Shown: positions 1 to 8,604, numbered from the stretch's first letter. The stretch is DNA of 61,548 nucleotides from Microbacteriaceae bacterium (GCA_025464975.1 JAODMT010000002.1:1-61548), one strand, 5' to 3'. Made by a program: numbers and translations. Notes: generated from the letters alone by a model not told the origin.

Positions 1-511
1 GCGAATCGACCGAGCCGGACCACCCGGCGAATTCATGCTCATCCCACCCGCCAGTGTGGACCCCCAGCGACGCCCCATCCCGATGCGCAAGAAACACCAC
101 GCCTCGCTCAGCAGAACCGGATGAGCGGAGCCCTGGCTCATAGAAAGGCCATCCTCCTCCAAGGCCACCCTCCGCCAGGCGGGACGAGCGCAAGCGAGAT
201 GCGCAGGAATCCGACTCAGCGAAGAGCAGGATGCGCAGGAGACGAGCTCAAACGAAGGGCGGTCTGCGCACGAACCGGACCCAATGAAGAGCAGGCCGCG
301 CACAGGCCGCGCACGAACCGGACCCAACCAAGAGCAGGCCGCGCAGAGGGCGACGTCAGCGAGGGCCAGACTCAACAAGAGGCTGATCCCAGCCAGGCCC
401 ACCCACTTCAGCCCACCACGCCACCACGCCCCAGGCCGCGCGCGCGTGCCCAGCCAAGGATCGCCCCAACGCCACCACCTACCGGAATCGAATCCGAAAT
501 GACCGTCTGCT
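1..511. other. Gene-free left edge with degenerate repeats
   Basis: I see no convincing coding region here. The open frames on the plus strand have proline/arginine-rich, low-complexity translations and no usable ribosome binding site. Between about 195 and 345 the sequence is built from degenerate direct repeats: CGAACCGGACCCAA followed by AAGAGCAGGCCGCGCA occurs twice (near 264 and 314), with decayed copies of GCGAAGAGCAGGATGCGCAGGA just before. The downstream neighbour is the 3-prime end of a minus-strand NERD gene, so this is its downstream region. It resembles the other short tandem repeats scattered through the window. Confidence 0.55.
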
Positions 512-1360
512 TCAGCCGCCTGCCGAGCTCATCGCCGACTCGAAAATCCTAAACGCGGCAACCAGCGCACAAGGCAACACGATGAGAGCGGTCGCCGCGA
601 GAATGAGCATCCACCGGCGAGCGCGGCGGCGGGCGCCATCCACCTCTCTCCTCAGCTGCTCGAACTTGCGGACGTTACCCTCGGTGTCTGCGAACGGGAC
701 CGGACCGGAGTGCCAGGTGCTCGCCTCGTCTGCGAACAGCGAGAAGTGTACGACCGCGCGGGCGGACAGCACCCTCGGCCGGCGCGCCAACCAAAGCTTC
801 AGGTCGTTCGACGGCAAAACCGCGACTCGAGCGGGCTTACCGTCCACCACGAGCGTTGCCGGGTTTACGACGACGATGAGTGGTGTGACGACCACCGGCC
901 GACCCGAAACCGCACTGAGAACGTCGCCCGCCCGATAAGCCTCGCGAAGGGCCTCCCGCGCGTGATTCAACTTCTGACCATTGACGACGAAGCTGCTTCC
1001 CCCAATCCGGATCCTCTTCCCGGAGTGATTCCTCGTGCTGATCGTGTAGATGCCGGCCGGACCGATGATCAGGTGATCGATGTCGCGTTGCGCAGAACCG
1101 GCAGGCACGTCGTGCAAGACCGTCCAATCGGGGCCGAGCTGAGCGAGCACGTTGGCGACCACTATCTCGCCGAGCGCTCCGCGATATCCGCTGCGCGCAC
1201 TCGGATGCAGCGGAGTGGCACCGAGTAGGCGCGCGACACGTCCACGAGGCGGAGCGATCTCCTGAGCCGCGAGACAGCGCCGCATCTCCGCATAGGCGGG
1301 CCCACGGGAACTCAGCGTTGGATTACCAGTGCCAGCCGCGAGACGATCAGTGACGCTCAC
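512..1360 (-). CDS. NERD-domain protein with C-terminal membrane segment
   Basis: Nuclease-related domain (NERD) protein of about 282 residues. The core motif runs GALGEIVVANVLAQLG, then a histidine-containing DVPAGSAQRDIDHLIIGPAGIYTI stretch split by the family's conserved DIDH; NERD proteins are distant relatives of restriction-endonuclease-like nucleases, with substrate unknown. One hydrophobic helix near the C-terminus (ILAATALIVLPCALVAAF) suggests membrane attachment with the NERD domain in the cytoplasm. The frame stays open upstream to 1951, but that part is arginine/cysteine-rich and looks non-coding. I chose the GTG at 1360; an ATG at 1285 is an alternative, and the start is uncertain. 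Next gene on the same strand is 311 bp upstream. Confidence 0.7.
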   Translation of the reverse strand: MSVTDRLAAGTGNPTLSSRGPAYAEMRRCLAAQEIAPPRGRVARLLGATPLHPSARSGYRGALGEIVVANVLAQLGPDWTVLHDVPAGSAQRDIDHLIIGPAGIYTISTRNHSGKRIRIGGSSFVVNGQKLNHAREALREAYRAGDVLSAVSGRPVVVTPLIVVVNPATLVVDGKPARVAVLPSNDLKLWLARRPRVLSARAVVHFSLFADEASTWHSGPVPFADTEGNVRKFEQLRREVDGARRRARRWMLILAATALIVLPCALVAAFRIFESAMSSAGG

Positions 1361-1671
1361 GTTCCGCTTGGGGTCACTACGCCACGCGACAGAAGGGAGC
1401 CGACGCCAAGAACCGAGCGAATCGACAGACTGTGAACTCGCGGGTGAAACGCGACCCTGCGACCGAAGGACCCCCATCGATCGAACGCAGAGCCGCGCCT
1501 CGGCTGTGTCGTGTTGGACCGTTCGCGAGTGTGCCGCCTCATTTCGGCTCTTCTTCGCGAGTGCAGACCAATCACTGCTTCCCCCAAGCTTGGACTTCTT
1601 CACGCTATCGGCACCGTGTAACCGGGTGAAGTCCCCAAAAATGGGGTGCACGTGGCAGAGGACCGCGGAAT
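1361..1671. other. Intergenic spacer between two minus-strand genes
   Basis: About 310 bases without a gene I can support. It probably holds the promoter of the NERD gene. A small hairpin of four G-C pairs around an AAAAAT loop (CCCCAAAAATGGGG, near 1633-1646) lies downstream of the FUSC-like gene but is too short to call a terminator. Nothing else stands out. Confidence 0.4.
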
Positions 1672-2742
1672 CTAGCGCTCGCTCAGCGCGGAGGACGGGA
1701 GTCGCCGGTACCGTCGAAACGCGATCGACAACATCAGCACGACAAGCGCGATCCCGCCGCCGAGGAGAGTGTCCAGCACTCGATCTCCCACGACGCTGGG
1801 AAGCGGCTCCGAGTGCCCTTGCGCCGCGATGGTCAGCGCGAGCGGCGTGATCAGCACGAGTCCGAGACCGTAGTTGCGGAGGATGACAAGCTGCGCAATA
1901 AAGATCAGCACAGCGAGGAGCAGCGCAAGCCATAGTCCCGTCGGATTCCATTGGGCGATAAGGGCGAATAGCCCGACCCCGACGAGGGTTCCCCCCACCC
2001 GATGGATGCCTCGCAGCGCTGTCAGGCGGATGCGGTGGTCGTTCTGCAGGATCGCGACGACGGTCATGAGCACCCAGTACACCCGATGCACTCCGAGCGG
2101 AGCGGAGACGACAACCGCGATCGCGGACGCAACGATCAGTCGAAATACGATGAGCCGGGAAGTCGAGTCAAGGCGGAAGGCGACTGGTTTTCGGTCGCCA
2201 AGTTCAGCGACGGCGCGGCGGCGCACTGCGGGAACAACGAGCGGCGACAGCACGACAAGGTAGGAGATGAGGCAGCCGAGGGCGACCATCCCGACCACAA
2301 CGCCACCGGGCAAGTCCGCTCCCTCGGAAGCGACCGGCGCCGCAAGATGAGTCGACGCCCCGGCGACCAACACGAAGGAGAGAGCCGCGGGCGGCCCGAC
2401 GCGGAAACCGAAACAGAGCAGCGCCGCCACAACGGCGACAAGAAACAACGCGATGAGGCTCGCCAGGAGATTCTGCGATGCGGTAACACCGGTCAACGAA
2501 GACGCAACGAAACCGACGATGATGAGCGGAAACAGCGCCACCCGCGACAAGCGATTCCGCCCGGCCAAATACATCACCGAGAACGCACCGGACAACGCCA
2601 GAAGTCCAAGCAGTGGCTCACCGACGAGCGTGAAGAATGCGACCGGAAGCCCCATGGCGATGCCCGACTCGACGGCGACAGGCACCCGCCCCGGGGTTGG
2701 CGGCAGTTCGAAGAGGACTCGCAATTCGTCCCGAACGGTCAT
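1672..2742 (-). CDS. FUSC-like integral membrane protein (putative aromatic-acid/organic exporter)
   Basis: 356-residue polytopic membrane protein with two hydrophobic blocks of several helices each, separated by a charged stretch (RRRAVAELGDRKPVAFRLD, about 175-195). The second block begins with VYWVLMTVVAILQNDHRIRLTALRGIHRVGGTLVGVG, which is the pattern of the FUSC/ArAE-like family (WV-x-LT then a RxxxRxxGTxxG motif). Members are proposed efflux components for aromatic acids and similar compounds; the substrate here is unknown. The start ATG at 2742 is set by a GGAGGG ribosome binding site 5 bp upstream; longer in-frame extension is ignored. Divergent from the RNase HI gene, sharing a 145 bp promoter region. 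Confidence 0.75.
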   Translation of the reverse strand: MTVRDELRVLFELPPTPGRVPVAVESGIAMGLPVAFFTLVGEPLLGLLALSGAFSVMYLAGRNRLSRVALFPLIIVGFVASSLTGVTASQNLLASLIALFLVAVVAALLCFGFRVGPPAALSFVLVAGASTHLAAPVASEGADLPGGVVVGMVALGCLISYLVVLSPLVVPAVRRRAVAELGDRKPVAFRLDSTSRLIVFRLIVASAIAVVVSAPLGVHRVYWVLMTVVAILQNDHRIRLTALRGIHRVGGTLVGVGLFALIAQWNPTGLWLALLLAVLIFIAQLVILRNYGLGLVLITPLALTIAAQGHSEPLPSVVGDRVLDTLLGGGIALVVLMLSIAFRRYRRLPSSALSER

Positions 2743-2887
2743 TGCCCTCCAGAGGTGACAGGGAATCTCGAGGCATCCGCCCCTCTCCGGCAAGTTTATC
2801 GACGGCGCTGGAACGGTCCCTGTGCGCGCGTGCCGCGCCGCGTAGGTCAGACTGGTTAGCGTTCTTGACGGTACACGAAAGGCCACA

Positions 2888-3592
2888 ATGACAATCCGTG
2901 CTGCGGCAGATGGTTCGGCCCTCGGCAACCCGGGGCCGGCCGGCTGGGCCTGGTACGTGGACGACTCCTGCTGGGCGGCGGGCGGATGGAAGCACGCCAC
3001 GAACAACCAGGCAGAACTAACCGCGGTGCTCCAACTCTTCAAGGCGACCGAACGGGTCGATGACGACCTCCTCGTCCTGTGCGACAGCCAATACGTCATC
3101 AACTGTGTGACGAAATGGATGCCGGGCTGGAAGAAAAAGGGCTGGCGCAAGGCCGACGGCAAGCCGGTCATGAACGTGGAACTGCTCAAGCAAATTGATG
3201 ACGCCCTCATCGGCCGCAGATACCGGTTCGAATGGGTAAAAGGTCACGCCAATCATCCGCTCAACGAAGCCGCGGATGCTCGCGCGCGCGCGGTTTCTGA
3301 GGCGTACCAGCGCGGCGGTGCGATACCGAGCGGGCCGGGTTTCTCGCGGGCGGGCCAGTCGGCCGGCGCTCGACCGGCCGCCACCAGCCTTACCGGTGAC
3401 CCGTCTGCTCCGGCCATCGGGCTGCCGGCGAGTGCCACCGGCTCGGTGTCCCTCTTCGACCTCGACGGTGACCCGGAGAACGCATCCGTGGAACTCACCG
3501 TGAGCCTGACGGCGGAAGAGTATGAGCGCCTCAGAGCCAGAGCTCGCACCCGAGGGGTGCCACCGGAGCAGGTGCTTCGCGACCTGATCTGA
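2888..3592 (+). CDS. rnhA: Ribonuclease HI family protein with C-terminal extension
   Basis: RNase HI cuts the RNA strand of RNA:DNA hybrids. Residues 1-140 carry the family fold: DGSALGNPGPAGWAW at the N-terminus (first catalytic Asp), NNQAELTAV (catalytic Glu), LLVLCDSQYVIN (catalytic Asp) and a late VKGHANHPLNEAADARARA (His and final Asp). All four acidic residues expected for metal binding are present. An extra 80 residues follow: a Pro/Ala/Ser-rich linker and a short C-terminal segment (VELTVSLTAEEYERLRARARTRG) that looks like a ribbon-helix-helix or coiled helix; its role is unknown. ATG at 2888 follows GAAAGG. Divergent from the FUSC-like gene. Confidence 0.85.
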   Translation: MTIRAAADGSALGNPGPAGWAWYVDDSCWAAGGWKHATNNQAELTAVLQLFKATERVDDDLLVLCDSQYVINCVTKWMPGWKKKGWRKADGKPVMNVELLKQIDDALIGRRYRFEWVKGHANHPLNEAADARARAVSEAYQRGGAIPSGPGFSRAGQSAGARPAATSLTGDPSAPAIGLPASATGSVSLFDLDGDPENASVELTVSLTAEEYERLRARARTRGVPPEQVLRDLI

Positions 3593-3925
3593 GGCGCTTG
3601 ATCTGAGCACCTGACCTGGCCTGCGGGGCTTACCTTATCGGGGTTCGGGTGGCACAATGTCGGCAAAACTGCACGCGTCGGCTCACGGCACGTGTCGCCA
3701 AACGGCACGTGCCGCCAAACGGCACGTGTCGCCAAGGCACTTGCCACCAACGGCACGTAGCGCCAACCGCCTGTCACCAAGCGCACGTGCCGCCAACCGC
3801 ACGTGTCGCCAAGGGAGCGCGGCCAACAGCACGTCACCCACTGCGCGCCTAACAGCACGTCACCAAGAGCGCGGCCAACAGCGCATCGCCAGCTGCGCGT
3901 GTCGCCCAGGTTAGGAGACATCATC
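3593..3925. repeat. 17-bp CACGTG-containing tandem repeat array in a gene-free spacer
   Basis: The 333 bp spacer contains a direct-repeat array starting near 3686. Clean copies at 3687-3703, 3704-3720 and 3721-3736 read CGGCACGTGTCGCCAAA with one or two changes; further degenerate copies continue to about 3909, right up to the ribosome binding site of the HdeD-like gene. Many units contain the palindrome CACGTG. Plus-strand open frames through it give only low-complexity peptides. The period is 17 bp, not a multiple of three, which argues against a coding repeat. Confidence 0.8.
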
Positions 3926-4531
3926 ATGACGCACTCAGCCAGCCCCTCGAACGCTATCGAGGCGAACAAGGGACTGCTCACGGGTTTCCCGGTCGGGCTG
4001 CTCAGGTTTCACCGAGGTGAGCTGATTGCTATTGCAATCATCGGCCTCATTCTCGGAATCATCGGACTGCTGTGGCCGGGTGCGACTCTGCTTACCGTTG
4101 CCGTCATTTTCGGCAGCTACCTCATCGCCTCCGGCATCTTCAGAATCACCGCCGCCTTCGTCGCCGACGGGCTCAGCACGAGTCTGCGCTGGCTCACCGG
4201 CGTCCTTGGGCTCCTCGTGGTCATCGCCGGCGTCATCGCCCTGCTTCACCCGTACGAATCGCTCGTTGTGCTCGCCCTGGTGATCGGCATCGGTTGGATT
4301 GCCGAGGGAATCGTCGACGTCGTGGAGGGAATCCGCGCAAGCGGAACGGCTCGCTGGTTGGGGATCGCGAGCGGCGCCGTCTCGATCATCGCCGGGATCG
4401 TCACGTTCCTGTTGCCCACCCTCGCGGTCGTTACCTTCGTCGCCATCGCTTCCATCCTGCTCATCGTCGTGAGCGTCACGACGCTCTTGACCATGCCGCG
4501 CAAGCGCAGCATCGAGCCGGCCGCCGGCTGA
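3926..4531 (+). CDS. HdeD/DUF308-like membrane protein
   Basis: 201-residue protein with six hydrophobic helices in three similar pairs (for example IAIAIIGLILGIIGLLWPG, VAVIFGSYLIASGIFRITAA, WLTGVLGLLVVIAGVIALL, VLALVIGIGWIAEGIVDVV). This is the pattern of the HdeD/DUF308 family, whose E. coli member is linked to acid resistance at high density; the biochemical function is not known and should not be assumed here. The start at 3926 follows AGGAG with good spacing. The gene stands alone between two repeat arrays, one on each side. Confidence 0.8.
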   Translation: MTHSASPSNAIEANKGLLTGFPVGLLRFHRGELIAIAIIGLILGIIGLLWPGATLLTVAVIFGSYLIASGIFRITAAFVADGLSTSLRWLTGVLGLLVVIAGVIALLHPYESLVVLALVIGIGWIAEGIVDVVEGIRASGTARWLGIASGAVSIIAGIVTFLLPTLAVVTFVAIASILLIVVSVTTLLTMPRKRSIEPAAG

Positions 4532-4658
4532 CTCGGGCGGCGGCGCACGCTCGATCGACGGCGCTGGGGTCGACGACGCAAGCTCGACGACGGCGCAAGC
4601 TCGATCGGGCGCTGATTCAGTCGGGCGCTGATTAAACCGGCCGCGCTAAACCGATCAA

Positions 4659-4748
4659 CGGCACTGAACTGTTCAAGGGCGCCCAACCTCTCTACGGCAC
4701 TGAACCGGTCAACGGCACTGAACCGGTCAACGGCACTGAACCGCTCAA
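4659..4748. repeat. 18-bp tandem repeat
   Basis: Three near-identical 18-bp units (CGGCACTGAACCGGTCAA) lie head to tail at 4695-4712, 4713-4730 and 4731-4748, with a decayed copy at 4659-4676. A different degenerate repeat (GGGCGCTGATT and GACGGCGCAAGCTCGA) precedes them from about 4550. They fill the space between the convergent HdeD-like and FAD oxidoreductase genes and end five bases before the latter gene's stop codon. Confidence 0.85.
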
Positions 4749-4753
4749 CGACG

Positions 4754-6196
4754 CTAGATACCGAGATCCGGCGCGTGCGAGATACCGAACCTATCCTTCA
4801 GCGCTGTCACCGCGGCGTAGTAGCCCGCGAGACCGTGCACGCCGGGACCGGGCGCAGTAGACGACGAACACAGATAGAGTCCGTCCGCCGGTGTCCGCCA
4901 CGGAACCGGAGAGAGAACCGGCCTGGCGATCAGCTGGGCGAGGCTCATCGCTCCCCCGGCGATATCGCCGCCGACGTAGTTCGGGTTGTGACGTTCGACA
5001 TCAATTGCCGTGCGACTGGCCGAAGCGAGAATCGTGTCCCGGAACCCGGGGGCGAAGCGCTCGATCTGCGCCGTGATCGCCTCGGTGCGATCACGCATCG
5101 ACCCGTTCGGCACGTGGGTGTAGCTCCACAACACGTGCTTGCCCTCGGGGGCCCTGGTCGAATCGAACGCGCTCGGTTGCGCGACAAGCACGTACGGGCT
5201 GTCTGGATGACGACCGCTCGCGACCTCCTTCTCCGAGGCGACCATCTCCTCGCGAGTTCCGCCGAGGTGAAGGGTTCCCGCCGCCGCGAGCTCCGGGTTC
5301 CGCCACGGAACCGGTTCGGACAGTGCGAAGTCCACCTTTGCAACGCCGTTGCCGTAACGGAAGCGGTCAAGCGCTTTCCGGTAGCGCTCCGGCAATCGGT
5401 CGGCCGCGATTCGGGCAAGCGCCCGCGGCGTCAGGTCGAACAGAATGGCGCGCGCCTCGGGAAGCTCCGAAACGCTGCCCACCTCGGTTCCGGTGATGAT
5501 TTCTCCGCCGTGCAGCCGAATGTCGGCCGCCATCGCCTCGACTATTGAGCCGCTGCCGCCGATCGGAATCGGCCAGCCCCGCGAGTGCGCTGATGTTGCG
5601 AGAACGAGTCCCCCTGCGGCTGAGGCGAGGCTCGGCATCCGCTGGCTCGAATGAGCGAGCACCCCGGTGAGCAACGCGGGAGCCTCCTCGGTGGTGAAGC
5701 GCCGATCCCAGGCGAAGCCGCTGCCTTGTTCGAGGATGCGAAGTCCCAACCGCGCGACGGTGGACGGATGGCGCGGAAGCTGAAGCACTTGCGAACCGGT
5801 GAACTGCGCGACTTCACCGGCATGGCTGACGAGCGGTCCAAGCAGTCGCCTCCAGGCCGGGCCATCAACACCGAGGGCCTCGGCCGTGCGATCGAGGTCG
5901 CGCCAGGCGATTCCGGCGCGCCCATCGTCGAGGGGCTGCGCGTAGGAAATCTCCGGGATCACAAGGTCGATTCGACGTGCAAGCTGGAACGCCCGGAAGA
6001 AGCCCGATGACAGCGCGAGCGGGTGAACGGCGGAACAGATATCGTGCAGGAATCCGGGCAGGGTTAGTTCCCCGGTTCTTGCACCGCCGCCGATCGTCTC
6101 GTCTCGCTCGTAGACGCGTACGGACAGCCCGGCTCGGGCGAACACAACCGCGGCGGCGAGCCCGTTTGGCCCGGCGCCGACGACTACCGCATCCAC
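4754..6196 (-). CDS. FAD-dependent phytoene-dehydrogenase-like oxidoreductase
   Basis: 480-residue flavoprotein of the CrtI/phytoene desaturase superfamily. The N-terminus has the dinucleotide-binding motif VVVGAGPNGLAAAVVFARAG and then ERDETIGGGARTGELTLPG, where the second glycine-rich stretch contacts FAD. The C-terminus ends with LYLCSSSTAPGPGVHGLAGYYAA, the closing FAD-contacting motif of the family. No carotenoid genes are nearby, so a carotenoid substrate should not be assumed; many members act on unknown hydrophobic substrates. The GTG at 6196 is favoured because GAGGAG sits 8 bp upstream; a GTG at 6205 is also in frame but lies against that Shine-Dalgarno sequence. Confidence 0.82.
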   Translation of the reverse strand: MDAVVVGAGPNGLAAAVVFARAGLSVRVYERDETIGGGARTGELTLPGFLHDICSAVHPLALSSGFFRAFQLARRIDLVIPEISYAQPLDDGRAGIAWRDLDRTAEALGVDGPAWRRLLGPLVSHAGEVAQFTGSQVLQLPRHPSTVARLGLRILEQGSGFAWDRRFTTEEAPALLTGVLAHSSQRMPSLASAAGGLVLATSAHSRGWPIPIGGSGSIVEAMAADIRLHGGEIITGTEVGSVSELPEARAILFDLTPRALARIAADRLPERYRKALDRFRYGNGVAKVDFALSEPVPWRNPELAAAGTLHLGGTREEMVASEKEVASGRHPDSPYVLVAQPSAFDSTRAPEGKHVLWSYTHVPNGSMRDRTEAITAQIERFAPGFRDTILASASRTAIDVERHNPNYVGGDIAGGAMSLAQLIARPVLSPVPWRTPADGLYLCSSSTAPGPGVHGLAGYYAAVTALKDRFGISHAPDLGI

Positions 6197-6325
6197 CTCT
6201 GCCACTCCTCAACCCTCGCACACGGCCCGCCCGGCCGCCCGCTAGACAGGCCTGTACACCGCGGTCACGTCAGCGTGACGCACCGGTAACGCCTCCTCAG
6301 TCAGGATGGCGCCAAAGGGGAAATC

Positions 6326-7318
6326 ATGACTATACGTTCGCGCCTCGGCGCAAAAAGAAGCATTTGGGGACCAAACCGAACCGGAGCGCGACGGATTGGG
6401 GCACGAGTCGCCGGAACAGTCGGCGCGCTCGCGCTTGGCCTCATTCTGTCCCTCTCGCTGGGAGCGACCTCAAGCCCGGCATCGGCAGCGACGGCACCGA
6501 TCGCAGTCGACCAGTGCAACAACTCGGTTGCCAACAACGCGGCCGCTCATGCAGTAGCGTGCGACGTTACCGTCACCAATAACCTGAACATCGCGACCGG
6601 CGAGACCAGCTCCGTCACGGTGACGAATGCGTGCGACGGGTCGGCCAATACCCTGCCGCTGACGTGCGTCACGACGACGACCCCATCGACGGCACTCGTT
6701 CTGAGCGTCACGCAGTGCAACGGGAACGTCAACGCGGGCGGTTCGAACCTGGTCTGCACAGTGCGGGTAACGAATAACATCGTCGGCACGGCCTCAACCA
6801 CCCCGGCCACCGTCAACCAGTGCGTCGGTTCCGGCGCGGCCGGCACGCAACCGACCCTGGAATGCGACCCCGCCAACGCCGCCACCACCGGCGCGACCAT
6901 CGACCAGTGCAACGGTTCCGCAAACGGCGGCGGCGCACCGAACCGGGTGATTTGCACTGTCTCTCCATCGACCGAGACCGCCGTGTTGCGAGTGATGGTC
7001 AATCAGTGCAACGGATCGAGTAATGGCGGCGGCGCGACCGTGACCTGCTCCGTGTCCATGCAGAACCTGATGACTCCGGCGGTGATCGCCTCTCCGACTC
7101 CGACCCCCGGCCCCACGGCCAGCACAACCGGCGGCACGGCCGCGGCGGTCACACCCACGGTCGTCGCAACGCCGTCCCTCGCCTACACCGGCGCAGACTC
7201 GTTGCCTTCCGCCTACATCGCCGGCCTGGCCATCCTGCTCGGCGCCGGCGTGATCGTCCTACGTCGCCGTCTCGCGCCCAAGGGCGCCGGAAACGAAAAG
7301 GGCCCCCGCCGCAGCTAG
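6326..7318 (+). CDS. Secreted QCNG-repeat protein with LAYTG sorting signal
   Basis: 330-residue surface protein. A twin-arginine-poor but basic N-terminus and a hydrophobic helix (VGALALGLILSLSLG, about 32-46) ending in ASAATA form a signal peptide. The mature part has five cysteine-containing units built on QCN/QCV followed later by a second Cys (QCNGNVNAGG, QCNGSANGGG, QCNGSSNGGG, each with xVxCxV about 15 residues on), so disulfide-linked beta units are likely. A Pro/Thr-rich stalk leads to LAYTG, a 20-residue hydrophobic segment and RRR: the LAxTG form preferred by class E sortases. AAAGGGGAAATC precedes the ATG. No sortase gene is in the window; the protein's ligand is unknown. Confidence 0.82.
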   Translation: MTIRSRLGAKRSIWGPNRTGARRIGARVAGTVGALALGLILSLSLGATSSPASAATAPIAVDQCNNSVANNAAAHAVACDVTVTNNLNIATGETSSVTVTNACDGSANTLPLTCVTTTTPSTALVLSVTQCNGNVNAGGSNLVCTVRVTNNIVGTASTTPATVNQCVGSGAAGTQPTLECDPANAATTGATIDQCNGSANGGGAPNRVICTVSPSTETAVLRVMVNQCNGSSNGGGATVTCSVSMQNLMTPAVIASPTPTPGPTASTTGGTAAAVTPTVVATPSLAYTGADSLPSAYIAGLAILLGAGVIVLRRRLAPKGAGNEKGPRRS

Positions 7319-7388
7319 CACCGGATTGGCGCTCGAGGACATGAACGGATTACCCTCAAGTCACAGACAGAATGCGGTGACTCTGATC

Positions 7389-8540
7389 ATGTCCATACCA
7401 CCGCCTGCCGGGGGATCCGACCTTGCTCACAACCCTCAAGGCCACGGTTTCTCGCCCGAGCGAGCCCTCGAGGCCGTCGGTGACCGCTGGAGCCTTCTGA
7501 TCTTTCGAGACGCGATGTTCCGAGGCACGAATCGCTTTGAGCACCTCGCGAAGCACAGCGGGGCAGCCCCCGACGTGTTGGCTGCGCGCTTGAACGGTTT
7601 CGTCGGTGCCGGTCTCATGGAGGCGCGTCGAACCGGGCGCGGTGAACCGGAGTACCTGCTAACCGAACAGGGTCGCAATCTCGAGCCCGTCATCATCGCG
7701 TTGACGACCTGGGGTGACGGCTGGACCACCCCCCAAGGACCACCCATAGCCTTCGAGGCGGATTCACCGGTCGTCACTGCGCTCCGCGACTCGATCCGCG
7801 ACACCGGACCCGACGAGACCGTCGCGCCGGTCGTGATCGAAATGACCCTTCTCGGGGCGTTCTCGGTTCGCGTCGCCGGCAAAATCATCGACCAACTATC
7901 GGTTGGCTCGCAACGACTCCTCGTCTTCCTCGCACTGCATCACCGTGCCGTCACTCGAATCGCGATGGCCGGACGAATGTGGCCGGAGGCGTCGGACGAA
8001 CGCGCCGGAATCAGCCTGCGCTCCGCCCTGTCCCGCCTGGACACGTCGACCAGGGAGGCGATCCTGTCGGCGTCGGCCGGGCTGAGCCTCGTCGACACAG
8101 TCGCGGTCGACTTCCGGGAGGCACAGGCTCTCGCCCGACGGCTGTTGAGCCACACCGGCACCGTGGATGACGCGGATCTCGGTCCCGCCGCAACCGCATC
8201 CCTCTCCGCCGAACTGCTGCCCGACTGGTACGACGACTGGGTGCTCGCCGAAGCTGAGGACTGGCGCCAGCTGCGCATGAACGCCCTCGAGGCGCAGGCC
8301 CGCATCCTGGTCGACCGTGGCCGACTCGCCGAAGCGGCTGGCGCTGCGCGAGCCGCCATGAAGGTGGAGCCGTTGCGGGAGAGCGCGAATGCCCAGCTCA
8401 TTCGGGTTCACCTCGCCGAGGGCAATCAGTCGGAAGCCCTCCGGGTGTTCGATCGGTACTCGGATCTGCTTCACACCGTGCTCGGACTCTCCCCCACACC
8501 CCACCTCAGCGACCTGGTGGCAAGCATCCGCCGGTCCTGA
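7389..8540 (+). CDS. HxlR-type winged helix fused to a BTAD/SARP-like domain
   Basis: Two-domain regulator. Residues about 20-110 match the HxlR winged helix (ALEAVGDRWSLLIFRDAMF, LAARLNGFVGAGLME, YLLTEQGRNLEPVIIALTTWGDGW). Residues about 145-380 match the SARP architecture: a second winged-helix-like part (MTLLGAFSVRVAGKII, SVGSQRLLVFLALHHRAVTR, MWPEASDERAGISLRSALSRL) followed by a bacterial transcriptional activator (BTAD) helical-repeat domain (LLPDWYDDWVLAEAEDWRQL, EPLRESANAQLIRVHLAEGN, EALRVFDRYSDLLHTVLGL). I chose the ATG at 7389; an ATG at 7341 and a TTG at 7326 are in frame. It follows the QCNG surface-protein gene by about 70 bp and may regulate neighbours; its targets are not visible. 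Confidence 0.8.
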   Translation: MSIPPPAGGSDLAHNPQGHGFSPERALEAVGDRWSLLIFRDAMFRGTNRFEHLAKHSGAAPDVLAARLNGFVGAGLMEARRTGRGEPEYLLTEQGRNLEPVIIALTTWGDGWTTPQGPPIAFEADSPVVTALRDSIRDTGPDETVAPVVIEMTLLGAFSVRVAGKIIDQLSVGSQRLLVFLALHHRAVTRIAMAGRMWPEASDERAGISLRSALSRLDTSTREAILSASAGLSLVDTVAVDFREAQALARRLLSHTGTVDDADLGPAATASLSAELLPDWYDDWVLAEAEDWRQLRMNALEAQARILVDRGRLAEAAGAARAAMKVEPLRESANAQLIRVHLAEGNQSEALRVFDRYSDLLHTVLGLSPTPHLSDLVASIRRS

Positions 8541-8604
8541 GCGTTTCACACACATCAACTCGTGACACACTGTCGCTGACCCCCGTTTGAAAGGAACCGC
8601 GCCA

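Noticed and set aside
121-552. Open frame of 143 codons on the plus strand at the left edge
   Set aside because: Low-complexity, repeat-coded translation, no ribosome binding site, and it runs into the end of the NERD gene.
1361-1951. Upstream extension of the NERD gene's frame to 1951
   Set aside because: Arginine- and cysteine-rich sequence with no family resemblance and no Shine-Dalgarno; it also lies inside the downstream part of the FUSC-like gene.
3649-3914. Two open frames through the CACGTG array
   Set aside because: They exist because the repeat lacks stops; the period is 17 bp and each frame reads a different decayed peptide.
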